Below, in pieces: positions 19,410-29,945 of a stretch of 64,000 bases of DNA; the first letter of the stretch is position 1; each line of letters opens with the position of its first letter. Source of the stretch: Hygrocybe punicea (lineage: Eukaryota; Basidiomycota; Agaricomycetes; Agaricales; Hygrophoraceae). The position numbers were made by a program, and so were the translations under genes. The notes under the pieces were generated by a model that was not told the DNA's origin, did no database searches, and was given only the letters and a program-made list of their open reading frames with translations. The DNA is taken from assembly GCA_963556145.1 (NCBI GenBank), contig OY744467.1:682001-746000 (forward strand), written 5' to 3'.

Positions 19410-22400
19410 ATGTCCTTTGAACAGCTGTTCAACTCCTCCGTCTTGGACGTGGCAGTTCCAGACACTTCCCTTGAATACCCGCCTCGCGGTGATACTGACG
19501 AGTGGTTATCGCAGCTTACAAGTGGAACAGCGAACAGGACACAGGCATTTTTTGGTTCGTTAACCCCCCTCTCCCCTCAATTGTAAAATGGTTTATAACT
19601 AACCCATATAATGAACGCTACAATAATCATAATAATAATAATAGACGAACAGCTGCAATTTTTCTTGGTCGTTCGCATAGACCATCCGACACCGAATGTT
19701 CCCGTTAACGTTGACCAACCTCCGCCAGACCTCCTCGAATTCCTCTGCCATCTCCAAGTATCCCTCGAGGCCACCTACATTTCCTCCACGCCGGACGCTA
19801 CTACGCCCGACACTACAAGATCGTCTCGTCATTCTAATTCTTTCAACCCTCCTCCGCGAACGACGTCGTTTGGTCAAGTTGCCCACCCCTCAATATTCCC
19901 GCCGCCGACGCCAAATCCCACACCCTCCACCGCAGATAATGACCGCAAATACATTAGATCTGAGGGGACGCTTTTACTGGCGAAAATATGGGGACAGGAT
20001 GCAGCTGAAGACTCTCACGAGGCATTTTCGTTGCTCTGGTCTGAGAAGGACCAGAATTGGGTGGCCTTGTATAGATTATGTATCACCGTATGTGAGAAAT
20101 ACGCGTTAAATGTTATCTATTATCAAGTGCTAATTCGTTCTCGCCCTTTCAATAAAGCATTCCTTCGCTTAAATTTTACGAACCCGCTGCTTTGTCTTAC
20201 GGTTTCGTCCACATTGCGTGAAAAACCCATGACTTTGACTCCAAAGAAACATCCCCTGGCTTTATTTCTTGCCGCCAAGGGTGTCCCCCCAATCTCAGAA
20301 GAACCAGCATCTCCTGCGACGGCCAACCAGGTCACCAACGAGGAAGTAGACGAACTCAATGGGTTTGAGGAAGTAAACCTCCTAGAGGGCCTTGCTTCTG
20401 GTAAAATTAACCTTTACAAGCTCATCATATTTTGCTATTTTAAAAAAATATTATATATAGGTCCCACGTTCTCAGCGTCAGGCTCTGATCGAATATCTCT
20501 CTCGACGACGCGTCTCGGCGGTGTCACTCGACACCGGCTATTTTCCCTCCCGGCTGCTGTACCCACCACGGCACAGATACCGTCTCCAGCCCCCTCCACC
20601 GCCCGTGCCACTCACGCCACACTGCGAAAATCTTTCCGCAAAACCCTGCGAAGCGTATCCGGTTTCCGTGTCCGAATGCGCACCGTCTTCGTCCCATATG
20701 TGCTCCTCCCGGAAGCGAGGGACAAGGGAGAGTGTCTTGGTGAGGAGGAGAAGGAGGATGAGGAGGAGAGGGAAGAAGAAGAAGAAGCCGAGCGGGAGAG
20801 GCGGGAAGCAGGGAACGACGAGCGGACGGTTGTGTTGTGTGTCGAGATTGAGAATTCGGGAGAGTCAGGTCGTAGGGTTGGATTTGCCGTCGAGGCTGTG
20901 GACGTGAAAGTCGGAGGGGGCGAAGGGGCGAAAGCCATTCTGATAGGATGGGGAGACCGGGGCTCGGAAGATCAGAAGAAGAAGAATATGTTCCCACTCC
21001 TCCTCAGTGCCATGGAGCAATACAATTTACTCTATGCCGTCTCATTCCAGCATTCCCCTGGTGACGTCGATGGATTTTCGCTGTCTCATGACTTTCGTCG
21101 GGGAGACAAACCTGGTGGACCGTCGAGTACAACAGATTTACAAAAGGCAGTGACCATCAACATTCACGGGAAACCATTTTTGCTCTCCGGGACAGACTCA
21201 CACCCATCAGCAGCAGCAGCAGGCGGGTTTGACATTCACGCTTTCGTCACCACCGGTAAGGATATCGATATATCGACCAAATCCGAAACGGTCTCCTTCC
21301 CTACACACACGTTCTCTTCACGGTGGAACTGCGTCCTCGACCTGTCGTCTAACCAGAACCGCGAGTTGGCTGAATTGCTAGACGCGGACGGTGATGACGC
21401 CTTTGGAAACAATGTTCTTCCAGAGCCAGCATCACCCTTCCCGAGGTTCAGCCCGTGTACAGCCTCTGCTTTAGGCGTCGGAAACTCATCAGGGTTCCCG
21501 TTCGGCCTTCTTCCAGGAGGTGGTGGTGGTGGTGGTGGTGGTGGTGGTGGTGGTGGTGGTGCGCAAGCGGTAGCTGGTGGTAGCAGACGCAACACGCTTC
21601 TCGAAAATCCGCCTTCAGGATGGTCGATGAGCTCGCTAACGCCGACTACATCCCGTCCTACGTCGTTCTTCGCGCACCCGAGCAAGCCACACAGTATTGC
21701 AAGCAAGCTGGGTACCCTCACGATTACGCCCATGCCGACGGCGACGACCACGGCTATGACGACCACGGCTACGACTTACGGTCCTCCGTTTACGGCGAGA
21801 AGCGACGGTGACGAACCACAGACGACGACGACTACGGCGGCGGCGGCTTACGACTACTCAAAGCCGCTGCCGCTGCCGCTGCCACTGACACCGGCATACC
21901 CGGCATACCCACCCAACTCCGCACTCCCGCCGACCCCGATCTCGTTAGGGCCGATCACGAAGCAAGCGGGGAGTGTAGGACCGAGCGTGGAGATCCGGAG
22001 AGAGCGAGGGATTGTTATGGGTGGTGCCAGCAGTGCTAGTGGTGCTGGTGCTGGTGCTGGTGCTGGGTCTGCAGCGTTGGGTTTGGGTTTTGCGTCGACA
22101 TCGACATCGGCGTCGGCGTCGGCGTCGGTGGTGCCACAGACCCCTGGGCCGGTGGTGGTGAATCCGGTTGCGTTTGGTGACCACCACCAGATACGGTATT
22201 ACCGCAAGGACAGGGATGGGGATTGGAACGGGGATGGCGATGGCGATGGCGATGGGGGAGTTGAGGGTGGGCAGACTGTTGTGGTGTCGATTGGGTTGCT
22301 GCCGCCTCTTCGTGCGGGTACGGGTACGGGTATGGGTACTGGTACTCGGGCGAATACAAGCGCGATCTACCCGCTTGACCGGTTTGCGCTGGATATTTTT

Positions 22401-22994
22401 GTGTTCAACCAATCTGCGAGGACGAGGAGGTTTGAGGTGAGCTGTCCTTTTCGGCAGCGGCGGCGGCGGCTGGGGAAACAAGATCAGCAGCAGCAACAGC
22501 AGCAGCGGGATAGTTTCGTTGTTCCTAACGGCGGCCGTACGAGAGGTGGTCACGGTGGGAACCAGAAGAAGGCAAAGGGAGTGCTTGGGGTGTTACCGCT
22601 TGATAGCCGTGTTCGTATTGGGTGAGAGTTTCTTTTATATTTTTTTCTTTCTTTCCTTCTCTCTTCTCTTTTTTTTCCCTGCTATGCTGCTTGCTCTACT
22701 TTTGCGTATTGGATGTGGTCGAGCTGACTTTTGTACTTTTTTTCTTTTTTTGTTGTCAAGTCCCCTGCTGCCAGCGACATGCCAATCGGTCCGAATGGAG
22801 TTTTTGGCGCTCACACCGGGGGTGCACACTGTTGATATGTTGACGTTGACGGATGTCGAGTCTGGGTATTCGGCGAACTTGCGGTACGTGAATAATACTA
22901 TCAAGTTTTCCCCCTTTTGGGTGGTAAAGATTATTATTATTATTATTATTTTAGGTCGGTCTTGGACGTCGTTGTGCATGAACGTGAGGAGTGA
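19410..22994 (+). CDS. TRS65: TRAPPII subunit TRS65-like protein
   Basis: Six exons (19410-19554, 19645-20091, 20158-20400, 20461-22621, 22761-22883, 22955-22994) keep phase and give 1,052 aa. The start is the ATG of MSFEQLFNSSVLDVAV. Conserved-looking blocks are the N-terminal part, FLRLNFTNPLLCLTVS and the C-terminal beta-rich end (VRMEFLALTPGVHTVDML, then SGYSANLRSVLDVVVHE), as in fungal Trs65-domain proteins. Trs65 helps assemble TRAPPII, the GEF for late-Golgi Rab GTPases. The middle is disordered and rich in simple repeats: an acidic EEE block, a poly-Gly run encoded by (GGT)n at about 21520-21560, and Thr, Ala, Ser and Gln runs. Introns 2 (66 bp) and 3 (60 bp) are in frame, so retention would still give a long protein. 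Confidence 0.7.
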
Positions 22995-23334
22995 TAGTGA
23001 TCATTGGGAGGTTTACATGATTTGGTTATTTCGCAGCAAGAGTGTTGTTGTTATATTGTTGGGGTTTCGCCCAATTCCCTCTCTTGTTTCTTCGAACAAC
23101 CACGGCGATATCCCCATCTGCGATTCACCAAAGGATATAAAACGAAAAAAAGAGGATATAGTATATATGAGTGTGTGTACACAGTGTGTGTGTGGTGGGT
23201 ACAAGAGTAGTTACGATAAAAGGAGTAAAAGATTAATAACTACAGGACAAACGGCAGCAGACGGGAGCATGGCGAGTCGGGTGTGGAGGGTGTGGCGGAG
23301 GTGATGCGAGGTTTAGGTGTGAGTTGGTGACCCG
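22995..23334. other. Convergent 3' spacer between TRS65-like gene and SNX3
   Basis: About 340 bp between two stop codons on opposite strands. It contains short GT- and A-rich runs and presumably the two polyadenylation regions. No ORF is supported. Confidence 0.5.
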
Positions 23335-24156
23335 TCACGCCCATTGAGCTTTGTCCCAGGCGGGATCCTGGAGGAATGCGCATAGCACTTTGCTGCCAGT
23401 CTGGATGAAGAAAAAAAAAAAGATCAAACTGACTGAATTTTGACAAAGGAGAGAGCAGAAAAAAAAGAAGAAAAAAAATCCAGAAGGAGGACACGCACCT
23501 GCAACAAGGGGTGACCCGCGACGACGCTCAAGAAACGCTCGAGACCCTCTCTCCTCCCCTCGATGACCTCGTCTGAGAATCTGTTTGTGAAGACTTTGCC
23601 TGGGAGGGGAGGGATGTTGACGCGGGTGGATTCGTGTTCGAGGATGTCGCGGAATGCTTCAAAGTCGGAATAGCGCCGGCGGACGAGGGAGTGACGGAGC
23701 TTGAAGGCGGGGATGTTGGTCTGGAGGGGGAGGGAGGTGAGGTGGGGCTTGGTGAGGTGGCGTGGGCGTCAGCGGGGGTCTGAGAGGTAATGCGTTACCT
23801 TGCAAACTATCTCATAATCTGTGTACATCTTCCGTCCAAAGCCTGTGTATGCATATTGTGTGTGCGTATTGGGAAGCGAAAAAAAACACAAAGAAAAAGA
23901 ACAAAGAAAAAAGAAAAAAAGAAAAAGAAAAACACACCGTGAGTTTGGGGATTTCTGACCTCGATCTCGAGGAAGCTCTCTGGGATGCTATACATTTCCT
24001 CGATCTAAGAAATAAAACAACACAAGCCTGGTTCGTTGTTTTATGGTCCCAAAGGTGGTGTGGGGGGCGGGGATGTCAACTTACGGTTTGTTCGCGGCCT
24101 GTGGTTCGTGGTTCATCAAATGAGGGGCTGCGGGCGAAGGGGGACACTGCGGTCAT
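23335..24156 (-). CDS. SNX3: Sorting nexin 3 (PX-domain protein)
   Basis: Five exons (24156-24085, 24004-23938, 23842-23799, 23720-23499, 23400-23335) with introns of 80, 95, 78 and 98 bp give 156 aa. Nearly the whole protein is a PX domain: [17 protein letters not shown], then [13 protein letters not shown] with the RRY(S/T)DF phosphoinositide-binding motif, a PPLPGK loop and [19 protein letters not shown]. It ends [17 protein letters not shown]3/Grd19 binds phosphatidylinositol 3-phosphate on endosomes and recruits retromer for recycling to the Golgi. Length matches the family (about 160 aa). It converges with the TRS65-like gene. Confidence 0.93.
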
Positions 24157-24523
24157 GGTTTGAGAGCTGGGAACTTGGTGCGGCAGTGCACACTCAAGCG
24201 CGTGGTGATTGATATTGTCACATTGTCACGGTCACGGGAGGTAATAATAATAATATTATTATTATAAGAGTCATTTTACAGCGGTAGTACGGTACAGCGG
24301 TAAAAGTTTCCGGAAGTCGACCGGAAGGACAGCAGCGATAAAAGACCAAATCCCGCCCGTAAATTCGTTATCAAGGCTGTACGATAGTGAGCTTCGATAC
24401 CAGAGTACAAAGCAGGGGCACAGCAAAAAGGTCACGGTAGACCCCGAACGGCCAACTCTAAAACAGACCAGAGTCCAGACCCGGGGTTTATGCATTTATA
24501 GGTTGACCACCCTGTTTTTACAT

Positions 24524-24564
<41 letters not shown>

Positions 24565-24836
24565 CATTGTTGTCGACGGTGACGACAGTGACCAGAGCGT
24601 TCGCCATCAACAGTCGCGGCAACGGTAGCGAATACGGACCAGTCCAGCCGTGAACAGCGACCTCACCGTCACAGTTCACTTCGAAAAGCCTCGTGTACCT
24701 GGCGTGCGATTTCCCCCAAACGCCATTAAAAAACCCACGATCGACCATCCTCATTTAACCCGTCACCCATTTTTCTTTCTTTATTTCCTCGCCCCTTTTT
24801 CTCCTTTCCATTTGACAACCCAACGCACCCACCCAA
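24157..24836. other. Divergent intergenic region with TAA/AAT microsatellites
   Basis: About 680 bp between the starts of SNX3 (-) and the disordered-protein gene (+). It holds AAT/ATT runs at about 24244-24268 and a longer (TAA)n run at about 24523-24563. A pyrimidine-rich tract lies directly before the right gene (about 24770-24830), as is common upstream of fungal start codons. Confidence 0.5.
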
Positions 24837-26057
24837 ATGTCCCTTCCCTCGTCCCCTCGTCCTCGTCGTCCCCCCTCGTCCCCCTCCCCTCCCAACACCC
24901 CTATCCCACGTCCACCCAGCAGGTCCGAACGTCTCCTCCGTCACACACTCCGTCGTGACGAGCTCGCCCTCGCACTCCCTTCTCCTCCCCGCCACCACCG
25001 TCGCCACTCCAACCCCGTCAAGGGCCAACACCCAGACGACCACTCCCGTGGCCCCGTCATCACACTACGTCACCCACGCGGCGTCTACGGCGGTGACGCA
25101 GAAGGCCACTCCCACTCACGTCCCTCCTCTCCAACCCCTTCCGCTCGCCGAGACCACCACCACTACCAACAACAACAACAACAACAACACCAGCACGACC
25201 CTGCAGTACTCATGCCCGCTCTCACTCCCCACGAGCAGGTCCTGCGCGCACGCCTCGAGCGTGTGCTGCACGCCGGCCGCGGCGTAGTGCGTGCAGAGAG
25301 CCGTGAACGTGATCACAAGCAAGGTCGTCCGAGGAGCACCCAGAGCGCCAGTGACGATGGCGACGAGCCTTGGCTCTGGCGGGACACGTATCCCTCAACC
25401 CATCCCTCCAGCCCAAAGCACCAACAACATCAGATCCAACAACAACAACAACAACAACATCAGAATCAACATCAGAACCAACTGCATCATCAACGTTCTC
25501 GATCGAAGACCGACCCCTCACCGTTAACTCCGCCGTCCCCGACGACTCCCCCCCGCAGCCGCAGTCGAGGCAAATCTCACTCTCATTCACCCTCCCATTC
25601 CCATTCCCACAGTCGCGACCACCAGCACCAGCACCAGCAACAACAACAACAACACGAACAAGACCAAGACCAAGACCAACATCCCCTAACACCACCCCCA
25701 ACGCCCCCCTCCCCCTCCACCTCCCTTCACACCCCTCTCGTCCTCTCCCCCTCACACCCCTCGTCAGCAGCAGCAGCAGCAGCAGCAGGAGTACCCGGCA
25801 TACACCCCCCATTCAACGTCCGCAAAGCCTCTGCCCGATGCCGCCAGATGGAAGGATACGTGTCCTTTGCCGCTGTCGAAGGCCTCGGGGAACCTCCCGC
25901 CGGCGGTGAAGATGACGAACCCGCGTCTGGCCAGGGGGCCAGTGGTGGTGGTGGTGGGAGTGGCGGCGAGGATGCCAAGGGACGTATCTTTGGTCGCCTT
26001 TGGCGGGTGCTTGGCGGTGAAATGGTCGGGGGCGGTGGTGGTGGTGGTGGTCGGTGA
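24837..26057 (+). CDS. Disordered Ser/Pro/Gln/His-rich protein, unknown function
   Basis: A single-exon frame of 406 aa starts at an ATG in AAATGTCCC after a pyrimidine-rich leader. Most of it is low complexity: Pro/Arg/Ser at the N-terminus, several poly-Gln runs, His/Ser/Arg and Asp/Gln repeats, poly-Ala and a Gly-rich C-terminus. Two short stretches look conserved rather than repetitive: LTPHEQVLRARLERVL (about 128-143), a likely amphipathic helix, and ASARCRQMEGYVSFAAVEGLG (about 330-350). I do not recognise the family. The long frame kept through GC-rich repeats, the two ordered segments and the promoter-like leader favour a real gene, possibly regulatory. Confidence 0.6.
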   Translation: MSLPSSPRPRRPPSSPSPPNTPIPRPPSRSERLLRHTLRRDELALALPSPPRHHRRHSNPVKGQHPDDHSRGPVITLRHPRGVYGGDAEGHSHSRPSSPTPSARRDHHHYQQQQQQQHQHDPAVLMPALTPHEQVLRARLERVLHAGRGVVRAESRERDHKQGRPRSTQSASDDGDEPWLWRDTYPSTHPSSPKHQQHQIQQQQQQQHQNQHQNQLHHQRSRSKTDPSPLTPPSPTTPPRSRSRGKSHSHSPSHSHSHSRDHQHQHQQQQQQHEQDQDQDQHPLTPPPTPPSPSTSLHTPLVLSPSHPSSAAAAAAAGVPGIHPPFNVRKASARCRQMEGYVSFAAVEGLGEPPAGGEDDEPASGQGASGGGGGSGGEDAKGRIFGRLWRVLGGEMVGGGGGGGGR

Positions 26058-29000
26058 AAAGGGGTGCGTGAACGTTGGGAGTGTTTTTTGCTTCTTCTTC
26101 TTCTGTGTGTGTGTTGGGTTTTCTTTTCTTTCGCGGTGATCTCTTGTTCCTTTGGTTGCGTCGTTGTTTTTTGGGTCTCATCATGTTTTTTTTTTTTTTG
26201 CTCCTTGGGAGGGAAGAAGACGGGGGCGAGGTACGTTTTTCCCTCTCCTTTGATAATTTCTGACTACCCTTTCGCTTTAGTGGTGCTGAGACACTCTCTC
26301 TCGGTCCTGGTACAGCCAGCATTTCCAATCATCCTTGCGTGTGTAAATATATACACGTACAACACACGCATATATGTGGGGTACAATCACCTCGTCAGCT
26401 CTCGCCCGCATCGCTCCAATCCCTACCCTTGCACCATATCACACACACACACACAACTTGTTCTTTAAGAACTCGTCTAGAGTGGGGTGGGACTAGTGGG
26501 TTACCGGTTATCCATTCCATTCCAAATTTTCTTGTTCTTTCACATTCCCGACTTTCCTCGCTCTCGACACTTTCCTCTCTCTCGACACTTTCCTCTCTCT
26601 CTCTCTCCCCTCGCACACTTTTAAATAATTATTAAATAATACCTGTGAATTATTAATTTGCAAAAGTCCTCTTTCTTCTCATGATCATCATGATGCGTTC
26701 CTGAGTCCTGGGTCCTGACCCGTGTGTGTGTTCCGTGTCGCGTTCGATGTCGACATCGGATTGACAGAACCTACAATAACATCCGAGTCGGAACAAGAAA
26801 GGGCTCTTTGTTGTTATTAATAAACGAAGGGTAAACGAAGGGTAAGGTAAAGGGCCAAGGTTAGTTTAGTTTAGTTTAGTTTAGTTAGCTGTCCACACCC
26901 GGCTACAAGCTTTAGGCTCGGGAACAAAGAGTACAACAACGTTGCATGTGCGTGGTGTGGCCAGTAAAGTAACCAAGCTTTGATCCTTGATAACTTTTAA
27001 TTGAGTTGAACTACAAGTGTATAGACAATGTCGGGTGTTTCAGTAGTCAATAGTCAGTGTCAGGTATGATGATGGACAGACCATTTTTCGAACGTCCTTG
27101 TCTATGCACTAGTCCGCATGATTAATTTCGTTCATGCCGTTTTTTTTTCCCATCCGATGGATTCGGATTTTTTAGTTTCGATTTCGGGATACGTACTAGC
27201 AGGTTATGGCCCATGGATCAATTGGATGGATGGATTGGATGGATGGATGGATAGACTCGGATTAACTGGGATCATGATAAGTCTTTCCCCCCCTCTCTCT
27301 CTCTCAATCTTCTCTTTGTTCCTAAGGTGAGTCTCCAACGCGGGAAAATTGTGTATCTGTTATGTTCTAGGCGCGCAGATAAGCACACCGCAGACAGCTG
27401 CTAGGCAGCAGACAGACAGCAGACACCCGTTATTTTTTACGTATTCCTGTCAGGTCCGAAAGCATTTGATGATGTTGTTTGATGCATGGGACAGAGAGGT
27501 TCGAAATACTGGTACTGTAATAAATGACGTGTGTGTGTGGACTCAAAGCGAGTGGGGGGGGGGGGCACATGGTGCAGACCGGGTGACCTTTTGCCAGACT
27601 AGCGGATTCCTATGTTGGTTGAACTGACATGAACTGAGCGTCACTGATGATGCATGATGACTTGATGATGATGAATCACTCACTTGTACATAAGTTGTTC
27701 AAAAAAAGGCAACCCTTGAGCCTGTCCTCGCCAAAAGGGACGGAATTCCTCAGCGCTCAGCGCTCAAGGTTAAAAAAGGTGACGCATTCGGCCGGTTCCG
27801 GGGTTGACGAATTCGGTCGTGTTAGGTGTTTTGGGTAGTAGTTGGCGTTCGTGCGAAAATCACTGATTTTCTCTCTCCCTCCGGGGAGAACGCGGGCTGT
27901 ACCGTACTCGTACCGTGTGTAATACTACCGGGCTGTGTAGGATCTCTGTTTTGGATCTCTTGTTACTTTTGGCTGGCTGACTACTGCCCGTTTGATTTTC
28001 GTTTTTGACTTCGGTTTTTTTGGGTTTGATGAGTGAGTAATTCATCTGAGACTCGTCAGTGCTCTGCTCTGGCAGGACAGAGAAAGAAAGCATACACACC
28101 CGGGCCGACCCGAGCGGCGATCGGCACGTTACACCGATCAATATATTACATAGGTGCCAGTGGTTGGTGTGGTGACTTGCTGCGCCAGCTGTTCCGAAGC
28201 TACCCTAGACTGGTTATTGATTCGTTAACCCCCAGAGGGTTTGTGACTCGGTTAATCCTTCCCGGGAAAGTGTGGGCGGTGTAGAATCTGGCTGAACGGG
28301 GTCACTGAGTGTGGGTGACATATGTAGTCAGTTGTTGATTTCTTGTTTGATCGCAAGAGTCCGATTGAATTGTTTTTTTTTTTTCGCGGGCGCAACAAAT
28401 GAAATTATTAATAATAATGAAACGAAATGAAAAAAACTCACTTAGGTCGAGGCCGACCCGGCCGGGGATCTACGTGTTACACTTCATCACAAGTGCGCGA
28501 TTTGCGCCGTATTGAATTTGTTGAAGGGAGGAAGAGGGGTGCGTGCCAGTGTGGGTGTGGGCGCGTGACTGTTGCTCCATGGTCCACGGAATGGAAGTTT
28601 AGGCATGAGGCCGGCGGGTAACTGTGGGTACTGCGGGATGTCTTGCTGCGCTGATCAAATTGCACCTAGGAGGGGAGGTAAGACCCGAGAACCGTGTACA
28701 CATGCACCATGGGGGCAAGCAAAGTAAAATAAAATACGCACTTATGCACATACAATTGCCCCTGTGGATCATGGGGTTTGACGTACCCCCGTATAAAGCA
28801 ACAAAAAAAAATGTTGCGTTTGGGGTTCCGTTTGCTTTTCGCTTTGTAAATAAATTCTATGGATCATTCATCACCTGGCAGGTCGAAAAATGGTGGAGTG
28901 AGGAACCTCCTGTAGGATAGATAGATCATATGCGAATAGTGTGGCTCCGCCGCTCCGGAGGATTGATCAATGATGCTATTGTTGCGTCTGCGCGCAAATG

Positions 29001-29143
29001 GCGGTTTGTTGCCTATAGTTTCCGGCAAAATGCCCTCAAATGAGCTCCAGTAGGTCCTTTGGCGCAAGGCGATGACTGGCCGCGTTTGTGGAGCATTGTA
29101 TTTCAACAAAGACAAAATTTTGGTCGTGTGCGCGCAAATGGCT
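26058..29143. other. 3.1-kb intergenic region, no supported gene
   Basis: Simple repeats are frequent: CT runs (about 26575-26608, 27290-27305), TTTAG repeats (about 26862-26884), GGAT repeats (27224-27252) and a G10 homopolymer near 27557. Small open frames show no recognisable domain or splice-consistent extension. GCGCGCAAATGGC occurs twice in direct orientation (near 28993 and 29133), suggesting an old short repeat. Confidence 0.45.
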
Positions 29144-29832
29144 CTAGGGGCTCGATCGAGCTTCTATTGATGGTCCATGAGTGACTCTGGCTAGGACGAC
29201 CAGACCGTCAGGAATGTTCGTGCCGGCTTCTGTAACAAGTTCCGCAAAGCTAGGGTATTTTGTGCCGAGTGCGAAACCTTGGCCATGGCCATGGAGGAAA
29301 CCTTCCCTCGACGGTTGATGAAGGGTCCCCAGAATCATTAAACCCGGGGGTGCTTCCTGGTTTAGAAAATAGACCTAGAACCTCCTGTAGATCACAAGAT
29401 GGGTGATTATATGCGATGTTTGGAGTTGGTTTCTGATCAAGGGGGATCTTGAAACTGGCAAATTCCTCACCGTAGAACACATTGATCCAAGGCCTAGCTA
29501 GGATCCAACCCTTTCCTTCGACGAGCACGTGAGGCTAGGTACCAAAGCTCCGTCCGCATATACATCGGCAAAACCCACTGCTGCATCGTGTTCAAGTTGG
29601 ATGTGTGAGCCCAAGTTTCATTAGGAAATCCAGGAGTTGGTGGGGGAATCCGATGATGTGTGTGGATTGGAGCAGACAGCGTTAGCAGGGCGGAATTATT
29701 TTCTGAAATGCCGATATCGATGGATCCATGGATAGGGACGGCGGTGTTATATAGAGGTGGAGTTGAGAAGGTGATGTTGAACGGAGGGGGTTTGTGGAAT
29801 TCCAGAACAAAGAAACTGGGGCTGGGAACCAT
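29144..29832 (-). pseudogene. Broken unknown gene with frameshifts
   Basis: A protein-like reading starts at the ATG at 29832 (MVPSPSFFVLEFHKPPPFN) and runs as a structured segment with FPNETWAHTSNLNTMQQWVLPM. It must shift frame near 29,530 to continue as LVEGKGWILARPWINVFYGEE, and again near 29,280 to reach ELVTEAGTNIPDGLVVLARV. No splice pair resolves the shifts. The family is not recognised. Its 5' end faces SQS1 with only about 110 bp between. Confidence 0.45.
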
Positions 29833-29945
29833 GCCTGATCATGTTAACTAGAAACAACCTAGCACAGGAGAATTTCGATATCGCCACCAGTGGTTAGGTC
29901 ATTTGTTTGGCTTTGTTTCCTTCAAGAAGCTTCGTCAGACCAACA

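Noticed and set aside
20088..20157. 70-bp intron GTATGT...AAG in the TRS65-like gene
   Set aside because: It breaks the frame into an immediate stop; the GTGAGA donor four bases later gives a 66-bp intron that keeps the frame and restores a conserved-looking stretch.
27118..28300. Small frames as possible genes
   Set aside because: Short, repeat-derived (GGAT, CT, poly-T) and without domains or splice-consistent extensions.
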